DNA of 50,761 nt, from NCBI GenBank assembly GCA_945860705.1, contig CAMART010000022.1, positions 1 to 50,761 on the forward strand. Direction: 5' to 3'. Positions 41,505 through 49,760 of this stretch are shown here, one piece after another. A program made the translations under genes and the position numbers. The stretch is from Chitinophaga pinensis. GTDB lineage: Bacteria > Bacteroidota > Bacteroidia > Chitinophagales > CAMDFR01. The first letter of the stretch is position 1, and each line of letters opens with the position of its first letter. The notes below the pieces were generated by a model that did no database searches, was not told the DNA's origin, and saw nothing but the letters and a program-made list of their open reading frames with translations.

Positions 41505-44500
41505 TTAGAAAGCTCTACTCACTCCTATCATCCATCGAAACATAAAATTATTTTTTTCTGCAAAAGGCACATCACTTAGGTATAATGGAAAATCACATCT
41601 TATTGTAAATGGTTGTGTATTTTGAAGTGCGCCCCATCTTTTGATAGTAAGTGCTAATCCTAATCCTGCGTCAGCTCTCAGTTTCGAATTTTGAATTTTA
41701 CCTAAACTATTTCTATATTGGATAGTACCTGCATCTGCAAATAGATATGCATCAAATCCTATTTTTTCACTTATTTTTTTAGGTCTCCAATTGATAATAT
41801 TATCAAACTCCAACTCCACATTGATACTTGCTCCACCTGTTCCTTGATAAGCTTTTATTGCATTTCCTGCCTTATCTTTTTCTACTACATAGTATCCAGA
41901 ATATCCTCTCAAATTGAGCCCACCACCATAGTGAAAATGATTTGTTACTACATCATAACCCAGCCATTCTTGTGGGAAAAATGCTTTAGCTCTAGTATAT
42001 TTATTAGCCAACATATCTTCAGGACTAGCTCCTGCAAAATATAAAGATGATGCTCCTGCCCAATTTTTACCACTACCTATTTGCCCAAATAATCTAGTAC
42101 GAAGTTTCAGTCTCCATAGTTGAAAATTATTTTTGATAGTAGCATTCAACAAATGAAAATCATAATCACTCATCAATGCTGTAGTTCTAAAATTGATAGC
42201 AGAAGAGCCAGACATAATACCTCTTGCATATTCTCTACTAGCTCCTAAGTTGAGTGTACGATTGTACTTACCTGCATCCCATGCATCTGGATTCATATCG
42301 TACTCAATGTCGAATGCATCTTTTCTATACAATGAAAAAAAACTAATATATGTATTAACTCCATACTTAGGAAAAGATTTATTGAGTGTGAAATAGTATC
42401 GCTGTAGACCATCTAAAAATCTATAACCAAAACCAATAGAACTATTTTTGAGTATCTTATCTGTAGCTGTGCTATAATCAAAATCTATGCTCCATCTGTC
42501 ATTTTTAAAAGCCAAAGGTTCTGTTTTTGCATATTGATTCCATCTACCAATTCTAGTATTATACCAGATTTTTAAATTGAATATATGTTTATAATTCAAA
42601 TAATTTCCACGTAGTGAAATACCGGCTTTGATACCATCAAATGCATTATACCAAGCATTTGGAGCCATATACAACATATAATGATTTCTATCTGGAAAAT
42701 TATTGATTCTAGAATCAAACTTAAATTTGATAGGTAGTTTTTTGCTATTGTTGAGCGCATCTATATCAGCTAATTTTTTTGAAGGATCTATTTCTACATT
42801 TTTTATTTTATTTGGAATAGTCACAGTAGCAGTATATACTGGTTTTAGTTTTTCGCCCCAGCCAATCCATCTTGGAAGTATAGTAGTGCTGCTATCCATT
42901 TTTTTTTCAAACCATGTATTTGGTATATAAAAATTATGTACTTGATTTTTTTTGTCTGTCACTGTAAAATCAATAGGCATCTGCGCTTCACCTATTCTTC
43001 TAAAAGTGATTTTATATTGATTATCTACTTTGCTTTTTTTAATTTTTTCTATAGAGTAATCAATATTTTTACTTGTTTCCATCCATTCATCAAAAAACCA
43101 ATTCAAGTCTACATGTGTAAATTGTATGATGCTATTTCTAAAATCTTCTGGATACGGATGTGCAAATTTCCATTGATTGAAATAATGTTTCATAGCAGCA
43201 CTAAACAAACTATCGCCTAGTACGTACTGCATATTGCGAAGCATCGTAGATGTTTTTGAATATACATGTCTGTAGCCACCACCATGCCCAACAGCACCAC
43301 TGAAATCATCACTATGTGTATTGATCATTGGGTCTTCGCCTCGTATAGCATCTCGCATATATCCCCAGTATACACTACTCTCCCACACGTTTACACTATC
43401 CGTAAAATACTTTACATATTTATTTTTGATTGGGTCAGTCACCGGATATTTTCCATCTATTCTTTCCAATCCCCATGCAGTGATAAACTGGGTAAATCCT
43501 TCATCGAGCAAAGCTCTATAAGTTTCATTATTGCCTATCATTCCATAAAACCAGTTATGTCCTACTTCATGCACAAGCAGACTTCTATATCCAGGATCTT
43601 TACCTCCATCCATAGTGAGCATAGGATATTCCATGCCATCGCTCGCATCGGCTACTATCATTTTTGGATAGCCATACATACCAAAATCTTCAGAGAATAC
43701 TTGAATGATTTTAGCTGTATAATCTGCAGCATTCTTCCAACCACTAGCATGCTGTTCGAGCACTACAGCTATCGTTTTTATACCATTCCATTCGCTCTCA
43801 CCTAATCTAAAATGTGGCGAAGCTACATATGCAAAATCATGTACATTTTCTGCATGATAGATCCATGTTTTTCGTTCCCCTTCTTTGTATGGTATGATTA
43901 CACTGGGCTTTTCACCCCAAGGTTTATTTTCAAAATTTTTAATGTCTAATTTTTTTCGAAGTGTATCTGGCAAAACCTCTTGTTGATTTTGCAAAGTTCC
44001 TGTTGCTTCAACTACGTAATTAGATGCAAAAGTAAGTGCTACATCAAATGTACCAAAGTCTCCATAAAACTCATGATTCAGATGTTGCTGTACATCCCAA
44101 CCAAACTTAGCATCATATACACTCAACTTTGGATACCACTGTGCACCATTATATTCTTTTGTACCAAAGGAATTTACTATTTTCATTCTTCTTCTCAAAC
44201 CTCCTGCATCATAGTAGGTTTTAAATTTCAAGTGCAATGTAGTCTTGCTATTTGGTGCTAGTGCTTTTGTAAGATATACTTTTAAAACAGTATTATCTAT
44301 TTCAGTTTTTAGCAAAATATTATTTTCTTCTATACTCTCTACAGATGTTCCCAAACCTGAACTTTCGTACTTTCCATACTTAGGTTTTATGTCATTATTT
44401 TTATTCAAGTTATCAAAATAAGAACCTGGCTGAAACGCATTTTGGTATAAATGAAAAAATACAAATGGCAACTCATCAGGAGAATTATTGGTATACTCCA

Positions 44501-44726
44501 GCCACATTTCACCAGATACGATATCTGTTTTTTCGTCAATATTGGCTTCTATGATATAGTGCACGTCTTGTTGCCAGTATGCGGCATGTGGTTTTCTATT
44601 TTTCCAATACAATGGGTTTTCTGCTGTAGCAAAATTATTGATGGGTATTTCAAAACTCTGAGCCTCTAGATTAATAGCTAATGAAGTAGAGATAAAAAGA
44701 ATAATAAAAAGTATATTTTTTTTCAT
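41505..44726 (-). CDS. M1 metallopeptidase fused to an Omp85-like barrel
   Basis: The 1073-residue protein has a signal peptide (about 1-22). Residues about 45-600 are an M1 aminopeptidase-type domain with 'GMEYPML' (364-370, equivalent of GAMEN) and the zinc site 'HEVGH' (386-390) plus E409, exactly 18 residues later. Residues about 640-1073 are beta-rich and read like an Omp85/BamA-type barrel: 'GGGLNLRGYSGYY' (cf. the VRGF/LRGY motif), 'AYLFADAGTI', 'LRADAGLGLAL', 'IRCDFPLYL', and a C-terminal phenylalanine. The fusion would place a peptidase on an outer-membrane barrel. The DUF2490-like gene is 7 bp downstream. Confidence 0.85.
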   Translation of the reverse strand: MKKNILFIILFISTSLAINLEAQSFEIPINNFATAENPLYWKNRKPHAAYWQQDVHYIIEANIDEKTDIVSGEMWLEYTNNSPDELPFVFFHLYQNAFQPGSYFDNLNKNNDIKPKYGKYESSGLGTSVESIEENNILLKTEIDNTVLKVYLTKALAPNSKTTLHLKFKTYYDAGGLRRRMKIVNSFGTKEYNGAQWYPKLSVYDAKFGWDVQQHLNHEFYGDFGTFDVALTFASNYVVEATGTLQNQQEVLPDTLRKKLDIKNFENKPWGEKPSVIIPYKEGERKTWIYHAENVHDFAYVASPHFRLGESEWNGIKTIAVVLEQHASGWKNAADYTAKIIQVFSEDFGMYGYPKMIVADASDGMEYPMLTMDGGKDPGYRSLLVHEVGHNWFYGMIGNNETYRALLDEGFTQFITAWGLERIDGKYPVTDPIKNKYVKYFTDSVNVWESSVYWGYMRDAIRGEDPMINTHSDDFSGAVGHGGGYRHVYSKTSTMLRNMQYVLGDSLFSAAMKHYFNQWKFAHPYPEDFRNSIIQFTHVDLNWFFDEWMETSKNIDYSIEKIKKSKVDNQYKITFRRIGEAQMPIDFTVTDKKNQVHNFYIPNTWFEKKMDSSTTILPRWIGWGEKLKPVYTATVTIPNKIKNVEIDPSKKLADIDALNNSKKLPIKFKFDSRINNFPDRNHYMLYMAPNAWYNAFDGIKAGISLRGNYLNYKHIFNLKIWYNTRIGRWNQYAKTEPLAFKNDRWSIDFDYSTATDKILKNSSIGFGYRFLDGLQRYYFTLNKSFPKYGVNTYISFFSLYRKDAFDIEYDMNPDAWDAGKYNRTLNLGASREYARGIMSGSSAINFRTTALMSDYDFHLLNATIKNNFQLWRLKLRTRLFGQIGSGKNWAGASSLYFAGASPEDMLANKYTRAKAFFPQEWLGYDVVTNHFHYGGGLNLRGYSGYYVVEKDKAGNAIKAYQGTGGASINVELEFDNIINWRPKKISEKIGFDAYLFADAGTIQYRNSLGKIQNSKLRADAGLGLALTIKRWGALQNTQPFTIRCDFPLYLSDVPFAEKNNFMFRWMIGVSRAF

Positions 44727-44818
44727 ATAAAATATCTAAAATTGAAAAGAAGTATAAAATTACATTTTTAGTAGATATTTATAGAAAATACTTTCAGAAT
44801 TTCCTTAAAACCTATTGA

Positions 44819-45319
44819 TTAAAAGCCTATTTTATTTCGTTTTTTTTGAATGGTTTCTACCTCGTCTTTTTTCAATAAATAATCTAATACTTCATAAACA
44901 TCTATAAACTGTTTATCATATTTATTTTCCAATTTTAAAAGATGCTCTTTTACATCTTTATGACTTATTGCATAATGCCTTATCATTACAAATGCTCTTA
45001 TTATTGAGATATTTACTAAAATAGCTTTTTCACTATTTAATATACTAGATAGCATCGCTACACCTTGTTCTGTAAAAGCATAAGGAAAAGCTCCACCTAA
45101 TTTACTTTTTGATGGTATCACAGATTGTGATACCAAGTTATTTATTTCTTCATTATTTAACTGAAACATAAAATCATCTGGAAACCTAGTGATATTTCTT
45201 TTTACAGCTTGCTTTAAGGCTCTTGTTTCAATTTCATAGAGTTCTGCAAGATCAAAATCTATCATTACTTTTTGACCTCTAATGCTATAAATCTTATTTT
45301 GGATAACATCAATTTTCAT
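44819..45319 (-). CDS. ORF6N domain protein
   Basis: The 166-residue protein carries the ORF6N (KilA-N-related, Pfam PF10543) DNA-binding domain: 'IRGQKVMIDFDLAELYEIET', 'KRNITRFPDDFMFQL', 'YAFTEQGVAMLSSILNSEKA' and 'NISIIRAFVMIR'. The C-terminal 50 residues are helical and charged. The domain is best known from phages and is scattered widely in bacterial chromosomes without a settled function. No other phage gene is near, so it is an orphan. It has its own promoter-like box. Confidence 0.93.
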   Translation of the reverse strand: MKIDVIQNKIYSIRGQKVMIDFDLAELYEIETRALKQAVKRNITRFPDDFMFQLNNEEINNLVSQSVIPSKSKLGGAFPYAFTEQGVAMLSSILNSEKAILVNISIIRAFVMIRHYAISHKDVKEHLLKLENKYDKQFIDVYEVLDYLLKKDEVETIQKKRNKIGF

Positions 45320-45339
45320 TTGAAAAATGCAATTGTAGA

Positions 45340-45347
45340 CAAATGTA
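45340..45347 (-). promoter_or_regulatory. -7 element (TACATTTG) for the ORF6N gene
   Basis: Perfect TAnnTTTG on the minus strand 20 bp before the ATG at 45319. Confidence 0.45.
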
Positions 45348-45394
45348 AAAAAACATTTTTAATATAAATTAATAATAAAACATATACATTTTCG

Positions 45395-45402
45395 TACCTT
45401 TG
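45395..45402 (+). promoter_or_regulatory. -7 element (TACCTTTG) for tatA-gatA
   Basis: Perfect TAnnTTTG match 21 bp before the ATG at 45424. It also excludes the upstream in-frame TTG (45400) as the tatA start, because that codon lies within the promoter box. Confidence 0.55.
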
Positions 45403-45423
45403 TGGTACAAAATTTTATTCAAA

Positions 45424-45648
45424 ATGAATATATTACTTTTAGGAATGCCGGGTGGTTTTGAATGGGTACTTATTATTGGTGCAGTAGTATTATTATTTGG
45501 TGGTAAAAAAATTCCAGAATTGATGCGTGGCGTTGGTCAAGGCATCAGAGAATTTAATACTGCTAAAGGTACTATCAAAAGCCAAATAGAAGATGGTATG
45601 AAAGAAAAACCTACTTCTGAAGAAAACTCAAACGAAGCAACTAAATAA
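45424..45648 (+). CDS. tatA: Sec-independent protein translocase TatA
   Basis: The 74-residue protein has one N-terminal transmembrane helix (about 10-27), the hinge 'FGGKKIPELMRGVGQGIREF' and a charged amphipathic tail, all standard for TatA, which oligomerises with TatC to pass folded proteins across the inner membrane. The ATG at 45424 is preferred because a -7 box overlaps the only longer start. tatC is not adjacent. gatA follows by 11 bp and is probably cotranscribed. At least one likely Tat substrate, the amine oxidase at 16.8 kb, is in this window. Confidence 0.94.
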   Translation: MNILLLGMPGGFEWVLIIGAVVLLFGGKKIPELMRGVGQGIREFNTAKGTIKSQIEDGMKEKPTSEENSNEATK

Positions 45649-45659
45649 GCATTCTCTTT

Positions 45660-47081
45660 ATGGATTTTAGCAATTATTCTTCTATTCAAGCATCTCTTTT
45701 GAATGGTACTACTTCTTGTGTATCAGTTGTCAATCATTTTTTATCGAATATAGAAAAACAAAAGCACTTAAATGCTTTTCTAGAAGTATTTGACCAAGAG
45801 GCGATAGAAAGGGCTAAAATGCTCGATGCAAAAACAGGAGATAAAGGTAAACTTTACGGCATGGTCATAGCACTCAAAGACAATATCTGCTATAAAAATC
45901 ATAAAGTAAGTGCCTCTTCTAAAATCTTAGAAAATTACATATCTATATACAGCTCTACAGTGGTGGAAAGGCTGCTGTGCGAAGATGCCATCATCATAGG
46001 CAGAACCAACTGCGATGAATTTGCGATGGGAAGTAGCAATGAAAATAGTGCTTATGGAAATGTACTCAATGCACTAGACAATAAAAAAGTACCCGGTGGA
46101 AGCTCTGGAGGAAGTGCTGTAGCAGTGCAAGCTGATATGTGTATTCTTTCTTTAGGAAGCGATACGGGAGGTTCTATTCGACAGCCTGCATCTTTTTGTG
46201 GCCTTGTAGGATATAAGCCTAGCTATGGACTAGTATCTCGCTATGGGTTGATAGCCTATGGTTCATCATTTGATCAGATTGGTCCTTTTAGTAAAAATAT
46301 TGAAGATACTCGACTACTCATGCATGTTATCAGCGGTGCAGATGAACATGACGCAACCATGCTTCAAAAAAATATTTCTTTTGATAAAACAGCTGTCAAT
46401 ACAAAAACTAAAATTGCATATATAAAAGACACAATATATAACGATGCACTAGAACCTCAAGTAAGAGAAAAAACTATTGCATTACTTGAAAAACTAAAAG
46501 CTGATGGACACGAATTAGAAGCAGTGGGATTTGATTATATGGATTATTTAATCCCTGCCTATTATGTTTTGAGTACTGCAGAGGCATCATCCAATCTTTC
46601 TAGATTTGATGGGGTACACTATGGCTACAGAAGTACCAATGCTCAAAATATGGATCAAGTATATACCAAAAGTCGTACAGAAGGATTTGGCAAGGAAGTG
46701 AAAAACAGAATCATGCTAGGCACGTTTGTATTGAGTAGTGGCTACTATGATGCATACTATGGCAAAGCACAAAAACTAAGAAGATTACTTACAGATAATA
46801 TCAATCAAATTTTTAGTAAATATGATTATTTGATCATGCCTACCTCTCCTACTACAGCATTTGAATTTGACGCAAAAGGAGATGACCCAGTAGCTATGTA
46901 TCTTGCAGATATATTCACTGTTTTGTCTAATCTTACAGGTACTCCTGCTATCAGTTTACCATTGTTTAAAAGCAATGAAAACAACATGCCTATTGGCATT
47001 CAATTGATGAGTAAAAAATACAGCGATGCTTCATTACTTGATTTCTCTGAGTATTTCATAGAGCAATATCAAGAAAAATAA
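45660..47081 (+). CDS. gatA: Asp-tRNA(Asn)/Glu-tRNA(Gln) amidotransferase subunit A
   Basis: The 473-residue glutaminase/amidase subunit of GatCAB converts misacylated Glu-tRNA(Gln) or Asp-tRNA(Asn) to the correct amide. The amidase-signature Ser-cisSer-Lys triad is visible: K73 in 'ALKDN', S148 in 'PGGSSGGS' and S172 in 'GSDTGGSIRQPA'. Length matches GatA. gatB and gatC are not in the window, so the complex is encoded at separate loci. It is downstream of tatA by 11 bp, a pairing seen in other Bacteroidota to my recollection. Confidence 0.95.
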   Translation: MDFSNYSSIQASLLNGTTSCVSVVNHFLSNIEKQKHLNAFLEVFDQEAIERAKMLDAKTGDKGKLYGMVIALKDNICYKNHKVSASSKILENYISIYSSTVVERLLCEDAIIIGRTNCDEFAMGSSNENSAYGNVLNALDNKKVPGGSSGGSAVAVQADMCILSLGSDTGGSIRQPASFCGLVGYKPSYGLVSRYGLIAYGSSFDQIGPFSKNIEDTRLLMHVISGADEHDATMLQKNISFDKTAVNTKTKIAYIKDTIYNDALEPQVREKTIALLEKLKADGHELEAVGFDYMDYLIPAYYVLSTAEASSNLSRFDGVHYGYRSTNAQNMDQVYTKSRTEGFGKEVKNRIMLGTFVLSSGYYDAYYGKAQKLRRLLTDNINQIFSKYDYLIMPTSPTTAFEFDAKGDDPVAMYLADIFTVLSNLTGTPAISLPLFKSNENNMPIGIQLMSKKYSDASLLDFSEYFIEQYQEK

Positions 47082-47083
47082 AA

Positions 47084-47117
47084 TCGCTGACTCATATTCA
47101 AGAATATAAATCAGCGA
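47084..47117. terminator. hairpin between gatA and the convergent lipoprotein gene
   Basis: TCGCTGA (47084-47090) pairs with TCAGCGA (47111-47117), with an inner ATATT/AATAT stem. T-rich sequence on both sides makes a bidirectional terminator likely. Confidence 0.65.
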
Positions 47118-47140
47118 CTTAAATTATTTATAATTAAATA

Positions 47141-47344
47141 CTATTTATTCTTACAGTCGTATCCTTGTAGTTCTGCATCTTGCATAGCTTGCCAGTATTT
47201 GATGCTGTTATCTCCGTAGTCTTCTCTACAAACATCCATATTTTCTGCTCCTTCTTTAGAACAAACCTGACATTTTTTGATGCATGATGAAAGTGAGATA
47301 GAGATGCTTAAAAAAGCGATAGCAATAAGTATATTCTTTTTCAT
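47141..47344 (-). CDS. very small cysteine-rich lipoprotein
   Basis: The 67-residue product has a lipoprotein signal 'SLSSC' (C21) and a mature part of only 46 residues with cysteines in 'CIKKCQVCSKEG', 'DVCRED' and 'GYDCKNK'. The spacing suggests disulfides or a metal site. I do not recognise a family. A TATATTTG -7 box lies 25 bp upstream. Confidence 0.65.
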   Translation of the reverse strand: MKKNILIAIAFLSISISLSSCIKKCQVCSKEGAENMDVCREDYGDNSIKYWQAMQDAELQGYDCKNK

Positions 47345-47369
47345 ATTTTTTTATTTAAATTTTGTAAGT

Positions 47370-47377
47370 CAAATATA
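47370..47377 (-). promoter_or_regulatory. -7 element (TATATTTG) for the 67-residue lipoprotein gene
   Basis: Perfect TAnnTTTG match on the minus strand upstream of the ATG at 47344. Confidence 0.4.
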
Positions 47378-47413
47378 GGAATTTTTAGATTAATAAATAC
47401 TTTGTTTTATCCT

Positions 47414-47546
47414 TTGTGAGATTGCCTCTTCAGTATTGCAGAAATCTATGCAATACTGCCTCGCAATGACTCATGCTTCTTGATGTGAGGCGAAGCCTCA
47501 CACTCCACACCGGCTCGTCATTGCGAGGAACGTGGCAATCCCACAA
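47414..47546. repeat. composite palindromic repeat element
   Basis: Outer arms TTGTGAGATTGCC (47414-47426) and GGCAATCCCACAA (47534-47546) pair with one mismatch. CCTCGCAATGAC (47459-47470) pairs perfectly with GTCATTGCGAGG (47517-47528). Two internal hairpins are perfect: 10 bp (47431-47440 with 47449-47458) and 8 bp (47484-47491 with 47495-47502). The GTCATTGCGAGGAACG core resembles a dispersed repeat known from many bacterial genomes. Confidence 0.85.
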
Positions 47547-47626
47547 TAAGAATATCACATATTGATTTTTTATCCTTGAACCTAACTTTCACTAGACAGT
47601 CTTAGAACTTTCAACTATCAAAAGCA

Positions 47627-49060
47627 TTAGTTTTTAATAAACCTCGCATTGCCTATCACTCTATTTTCTTTACCAATTACTTTTATAAAATATATGCCTT
47701 TACTTAGCTCACTAATATTTATCTTGTAGTTTATCTCTTTGCCTGTATTTGAGATTCCTCCTTCGTCGGAATGACAAAGTCCACTAACAATATTTCCTAC
47801 TGCATCATAAATTTCAATTTGCATTTCTGCTGGATTTTCATTTTCATCCCGAATATTCGGGATGCTAATTTTCAAATTGATTAATTGACTTGCTGGATTA
47901 GGATAAATAGTAATATTATTATATGTACTTGCACTAGGGTCATTGATACCTACATTGGTGCGTATATGATACCTCACTGTGCTATCACAGCCGTATATAT
48001 TGGTATATCGCTCATCTATAAAGGTATCGGGAGTAGTCCAGAGATATTGTAATCTAAAACAAGAGCCTGATGTAGAAAAAGAATCACAATAAATAAAAGG
48101 AGCTTTTACTGTATCACTATAGCAAAACTCTCTCATCCCTATCTTTACGGTATCTCCTCTATGATAGGGTACATCTACCTCTCTAAAGCTAGCATATTGT
48201 GGTCGCATCTGCACATAAGTCCTTGCTATAAGCCCCTCCACAGTATCATAGTACATGCCAGTGCTAGATGCATATATATCTCCTATCTGTATGCTATCAC
48301 TGAAGCAAAGACTTATTGTATCTATAAGAGAGGTATCTATGAGTGAGACATCATCTACATATATGTATATATCTGAATTTGAAATACCTAAACCAAAACA
48401 ATCTTGTTTATTTGTATTGGTATTATTTTGAAAATTTCCGATTGTTATAAATTTTTCACCTCCATTAGCGGTTAATCTACCTTCTATTCTTTGCCACCCA
48501 ATTTTTGCATTCATCCAATTACCCGCATGATTTTGCAAAGTGGGCACTAATGGTATATTTGTATTTAATGTTGGATAATATAATTGTGTATCACTTAAAT
48601 ACACTCCAATATTATCAATACAAAACTTATTAAAATAATATATATCGCTTAAACTAATAAAATATTTTACAATATATGATTGTCCTACTTTTAATGTATC
48701 ATATAAAATACCCTGTATATATTCTCTATAACTTGGACTTGGAAAATAATAAATAATAAATCCTGCATATGCATTACCTGTTCTAGCATATTCAAACCCT
48801 GCAAAATTAAGTGGTACATCTGCTGTAACATCTAAATCACAACTATTATAATAATCAGTAGATCCATCAATTGGCGAATTCCAATAATTACAATATCCTT
48901 GATATATGCCTCCAGCCCACAAAGGACAAGTATTATATTCTTCAAATGAAGGATTAATTACTAGATTACTTCTTTGTGCCATTAGTGTATTATTACAAAA
49001 TAATACACTAATGAAGTAAATATATGCAAGTAATTTAATATTTAACAATCTCTTTTTCAT
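47627..49060 (-). CDS. secreted protein with T9SS C-terminal sorting domain
   Basis: The 477-residue product has a signal peptide (about 1-28, 'TLMAQ'), a long beta-rich part (about 30-245) that begins 'NLVINPSFEEYNTCP' like carbohydrate-binding or cell-surface domains of T9SS cargo, a middle Cys-containing region ('CFSDSIQIGD', 'YGCDSTVRYHI'), and a type A sorting domain at about 380-477 ('ITIYPNPASQLINLKI', 'SELSKGIYFIKVIG'). It should be exported by the T9SS and attached to the surface. Its sorting domain contains two in-frame repeat-derived insertions, about residues 399-406 and 428-437. Function unknown. Confidence 0.85.
   Translation of the reverse strand: MKKRLLNIKLLAYIYFISVLFCNNTLMAQRSNLVINPSFEEYNTCPLWAGGIYQGYCNYWNSPIDGSTDYYNSCDLDVTADVPLNFAGFEYARTGNAYAGFIIYYFPSPSYREYIQGILYDTLKVGQSYIVKYFISLSDIYYFNKFCIDNIGVYLSDTQLYYPTLNTNIPLVPTLQNHAGNWMNAKIGWQRIEGRLTANGGEKFITIGNFQNNTNTNKQDCFGLGISNSDIYIYVDDVSLIDTSLIDTISLCFSDSIQIGDIYASSTGMYYDTVEGLIARTYVQMRPQYASFREVDVPYHRGDTVKIGMREFCYSDTVKAPFIYCDSFSTSGSCFRLQYLWTTPDTFIDERYTNIYGCDSTVRYHIRTNVGINDPSASTYNNITIYPNPASQLINLKISIPNIRDENENPAEMQIEIYDAVGNIVSGLCHSDEGGISNTGKEINYKINISELSKGIYFIKVIGKENRVIGNARFIKN
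47751..47778. repeat. dispersed-repeat fragment inside coding sequence
   Basis: On the minus strand this encodes 'CHSDEGGISN' and contains GTCATTCCGACGAAGGAGG, which resembles a repeat common between genes in Bacteroidota and other bacteria. Confidence 0.65.
47845..47864. repeat. 20 bp perfect palindrome inside coding sequence
   Basis: CATCCCGAATATTCGGGATG is its own reverse complement. It encodes 'IPNIRD' in the sorting domain of the cargo protein. Confidence 0.85.
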
Positions 49061-49115
49061 TCAAATGTTTATTTAATAATAGCTTTCATAATATGAAGAT
49101 ACAAAAAAATGGCAT

Positions 49116-49147
49116 AAAAAAAGGGCGTGAGATCGAAACTCACTCCC
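49116..49147 (-). terminator. rpoA-rplQ operon terminator
   Basis: GGGCGTGAG (49123-49131) pairs with CTCACTCCC (49139-49147) with one mismatch and a 7-base loop; on the minus strand seven T follow. It lies 38 bp after the rplQ stop. Confidence 0.88.
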
Positions 49148-49184
49148 CTTAATAAAGCCATGAAAACAAAACGTTTTTTGAAGC

Positions 49185-49706
49185 TTATGCTTCTGTATTG
49201 TCAGTTGCATCTTCTGATGCAGTATTTGTATTATCTGTAGAAGTATCAGACGCTTTTTTTGTTGTAGTTCCTGCGCCTCTTCTGCTTCTTTTTTTCTTAG
49301 TTTCAGTTTTTGCACCTCCACCTGTCACATACACTTCATTGAAGTCTACTAATTCCATATAACATATTTCAGCGTTATCGCCTAGTCTGTTATCTAGTTT
49401 TATGATTCTAGTGTATCCACCAGGTCTTGTTGCTACTTTTGAAGAAACTGTACCAAATAATTCTTTGATAGCTTCTTTACTCATTTTATTTGAGCCCAAG
49501 TGACTAAACACTGTTCTTCTAGAATGTGTAGTATCATTTTTTGATTTTGTGATCAATGGTTCTACAAATATTCTTAGTGCTTTAGCTTTAGCCAAAGTAG
49601 TTTTTATTCTTTTCGATAGTATCAAAGAACACGCCATATTTGATAGCATGGCTTCTCTGTGTGCCTTTTTTCTTCCTAGGTTATTTACCTTATCTCCGTG
49701 TCTCAT
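49185..49706 (-). CDS. rplQ: 50S ribosomal protein L17 with extended tail
   Basis: The first roughly 120 residues are canonical L17 ('[20 protein letters not shown]', '[20 protein letters not shown]'), a protein near the peptide exit tunnel of the 50S subunit. The 173-residue total reflects a C-terminal extension: a basic segment ('[20 protein letters not shown]') followed by an acidic Thr/Asp/Asn-rich end. Extended L17 tails are usual in Bacteroidota. It follows rpoA by 54 bp and ends the operon. Confidence 0.96.
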   Translation of the reverse strand: MRHGDKVNNLGRKKAHREAMLSNMACSLILSKRIKTTLAKAKALRIFVEPLITKSKNDTTHSRRTVFSHLGSNKMSKEAIKELFGTVSSKVATRPGGYTRIIKLDNRLGDNAEICYMELVDFNEVYVTGGGAKTETKKKRSRRGAGTTTKKASDTSTDNTNTASEDATDNTEA

Positions 49707-49760
49707 TTTATTCTATGATAAATTTATATAAAAAAATTGAAATTCCAAATTTATTTTTAA

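Noticed and set aside
43266-43805. 179-codon open frame antisense to the M1 peptidase gene
   Set aside because: It lies wholly inside a gene with clear catalytic motifs on the other strand, has no recognisable domain and no promoter-like sequence.
45400-45423. Longer tatA start at TTG 45400
   Set aside because: The codon overlaps the TACCTTTG promoter box and adds residues not found in TatA proteins; ATG at 45424 fits better.
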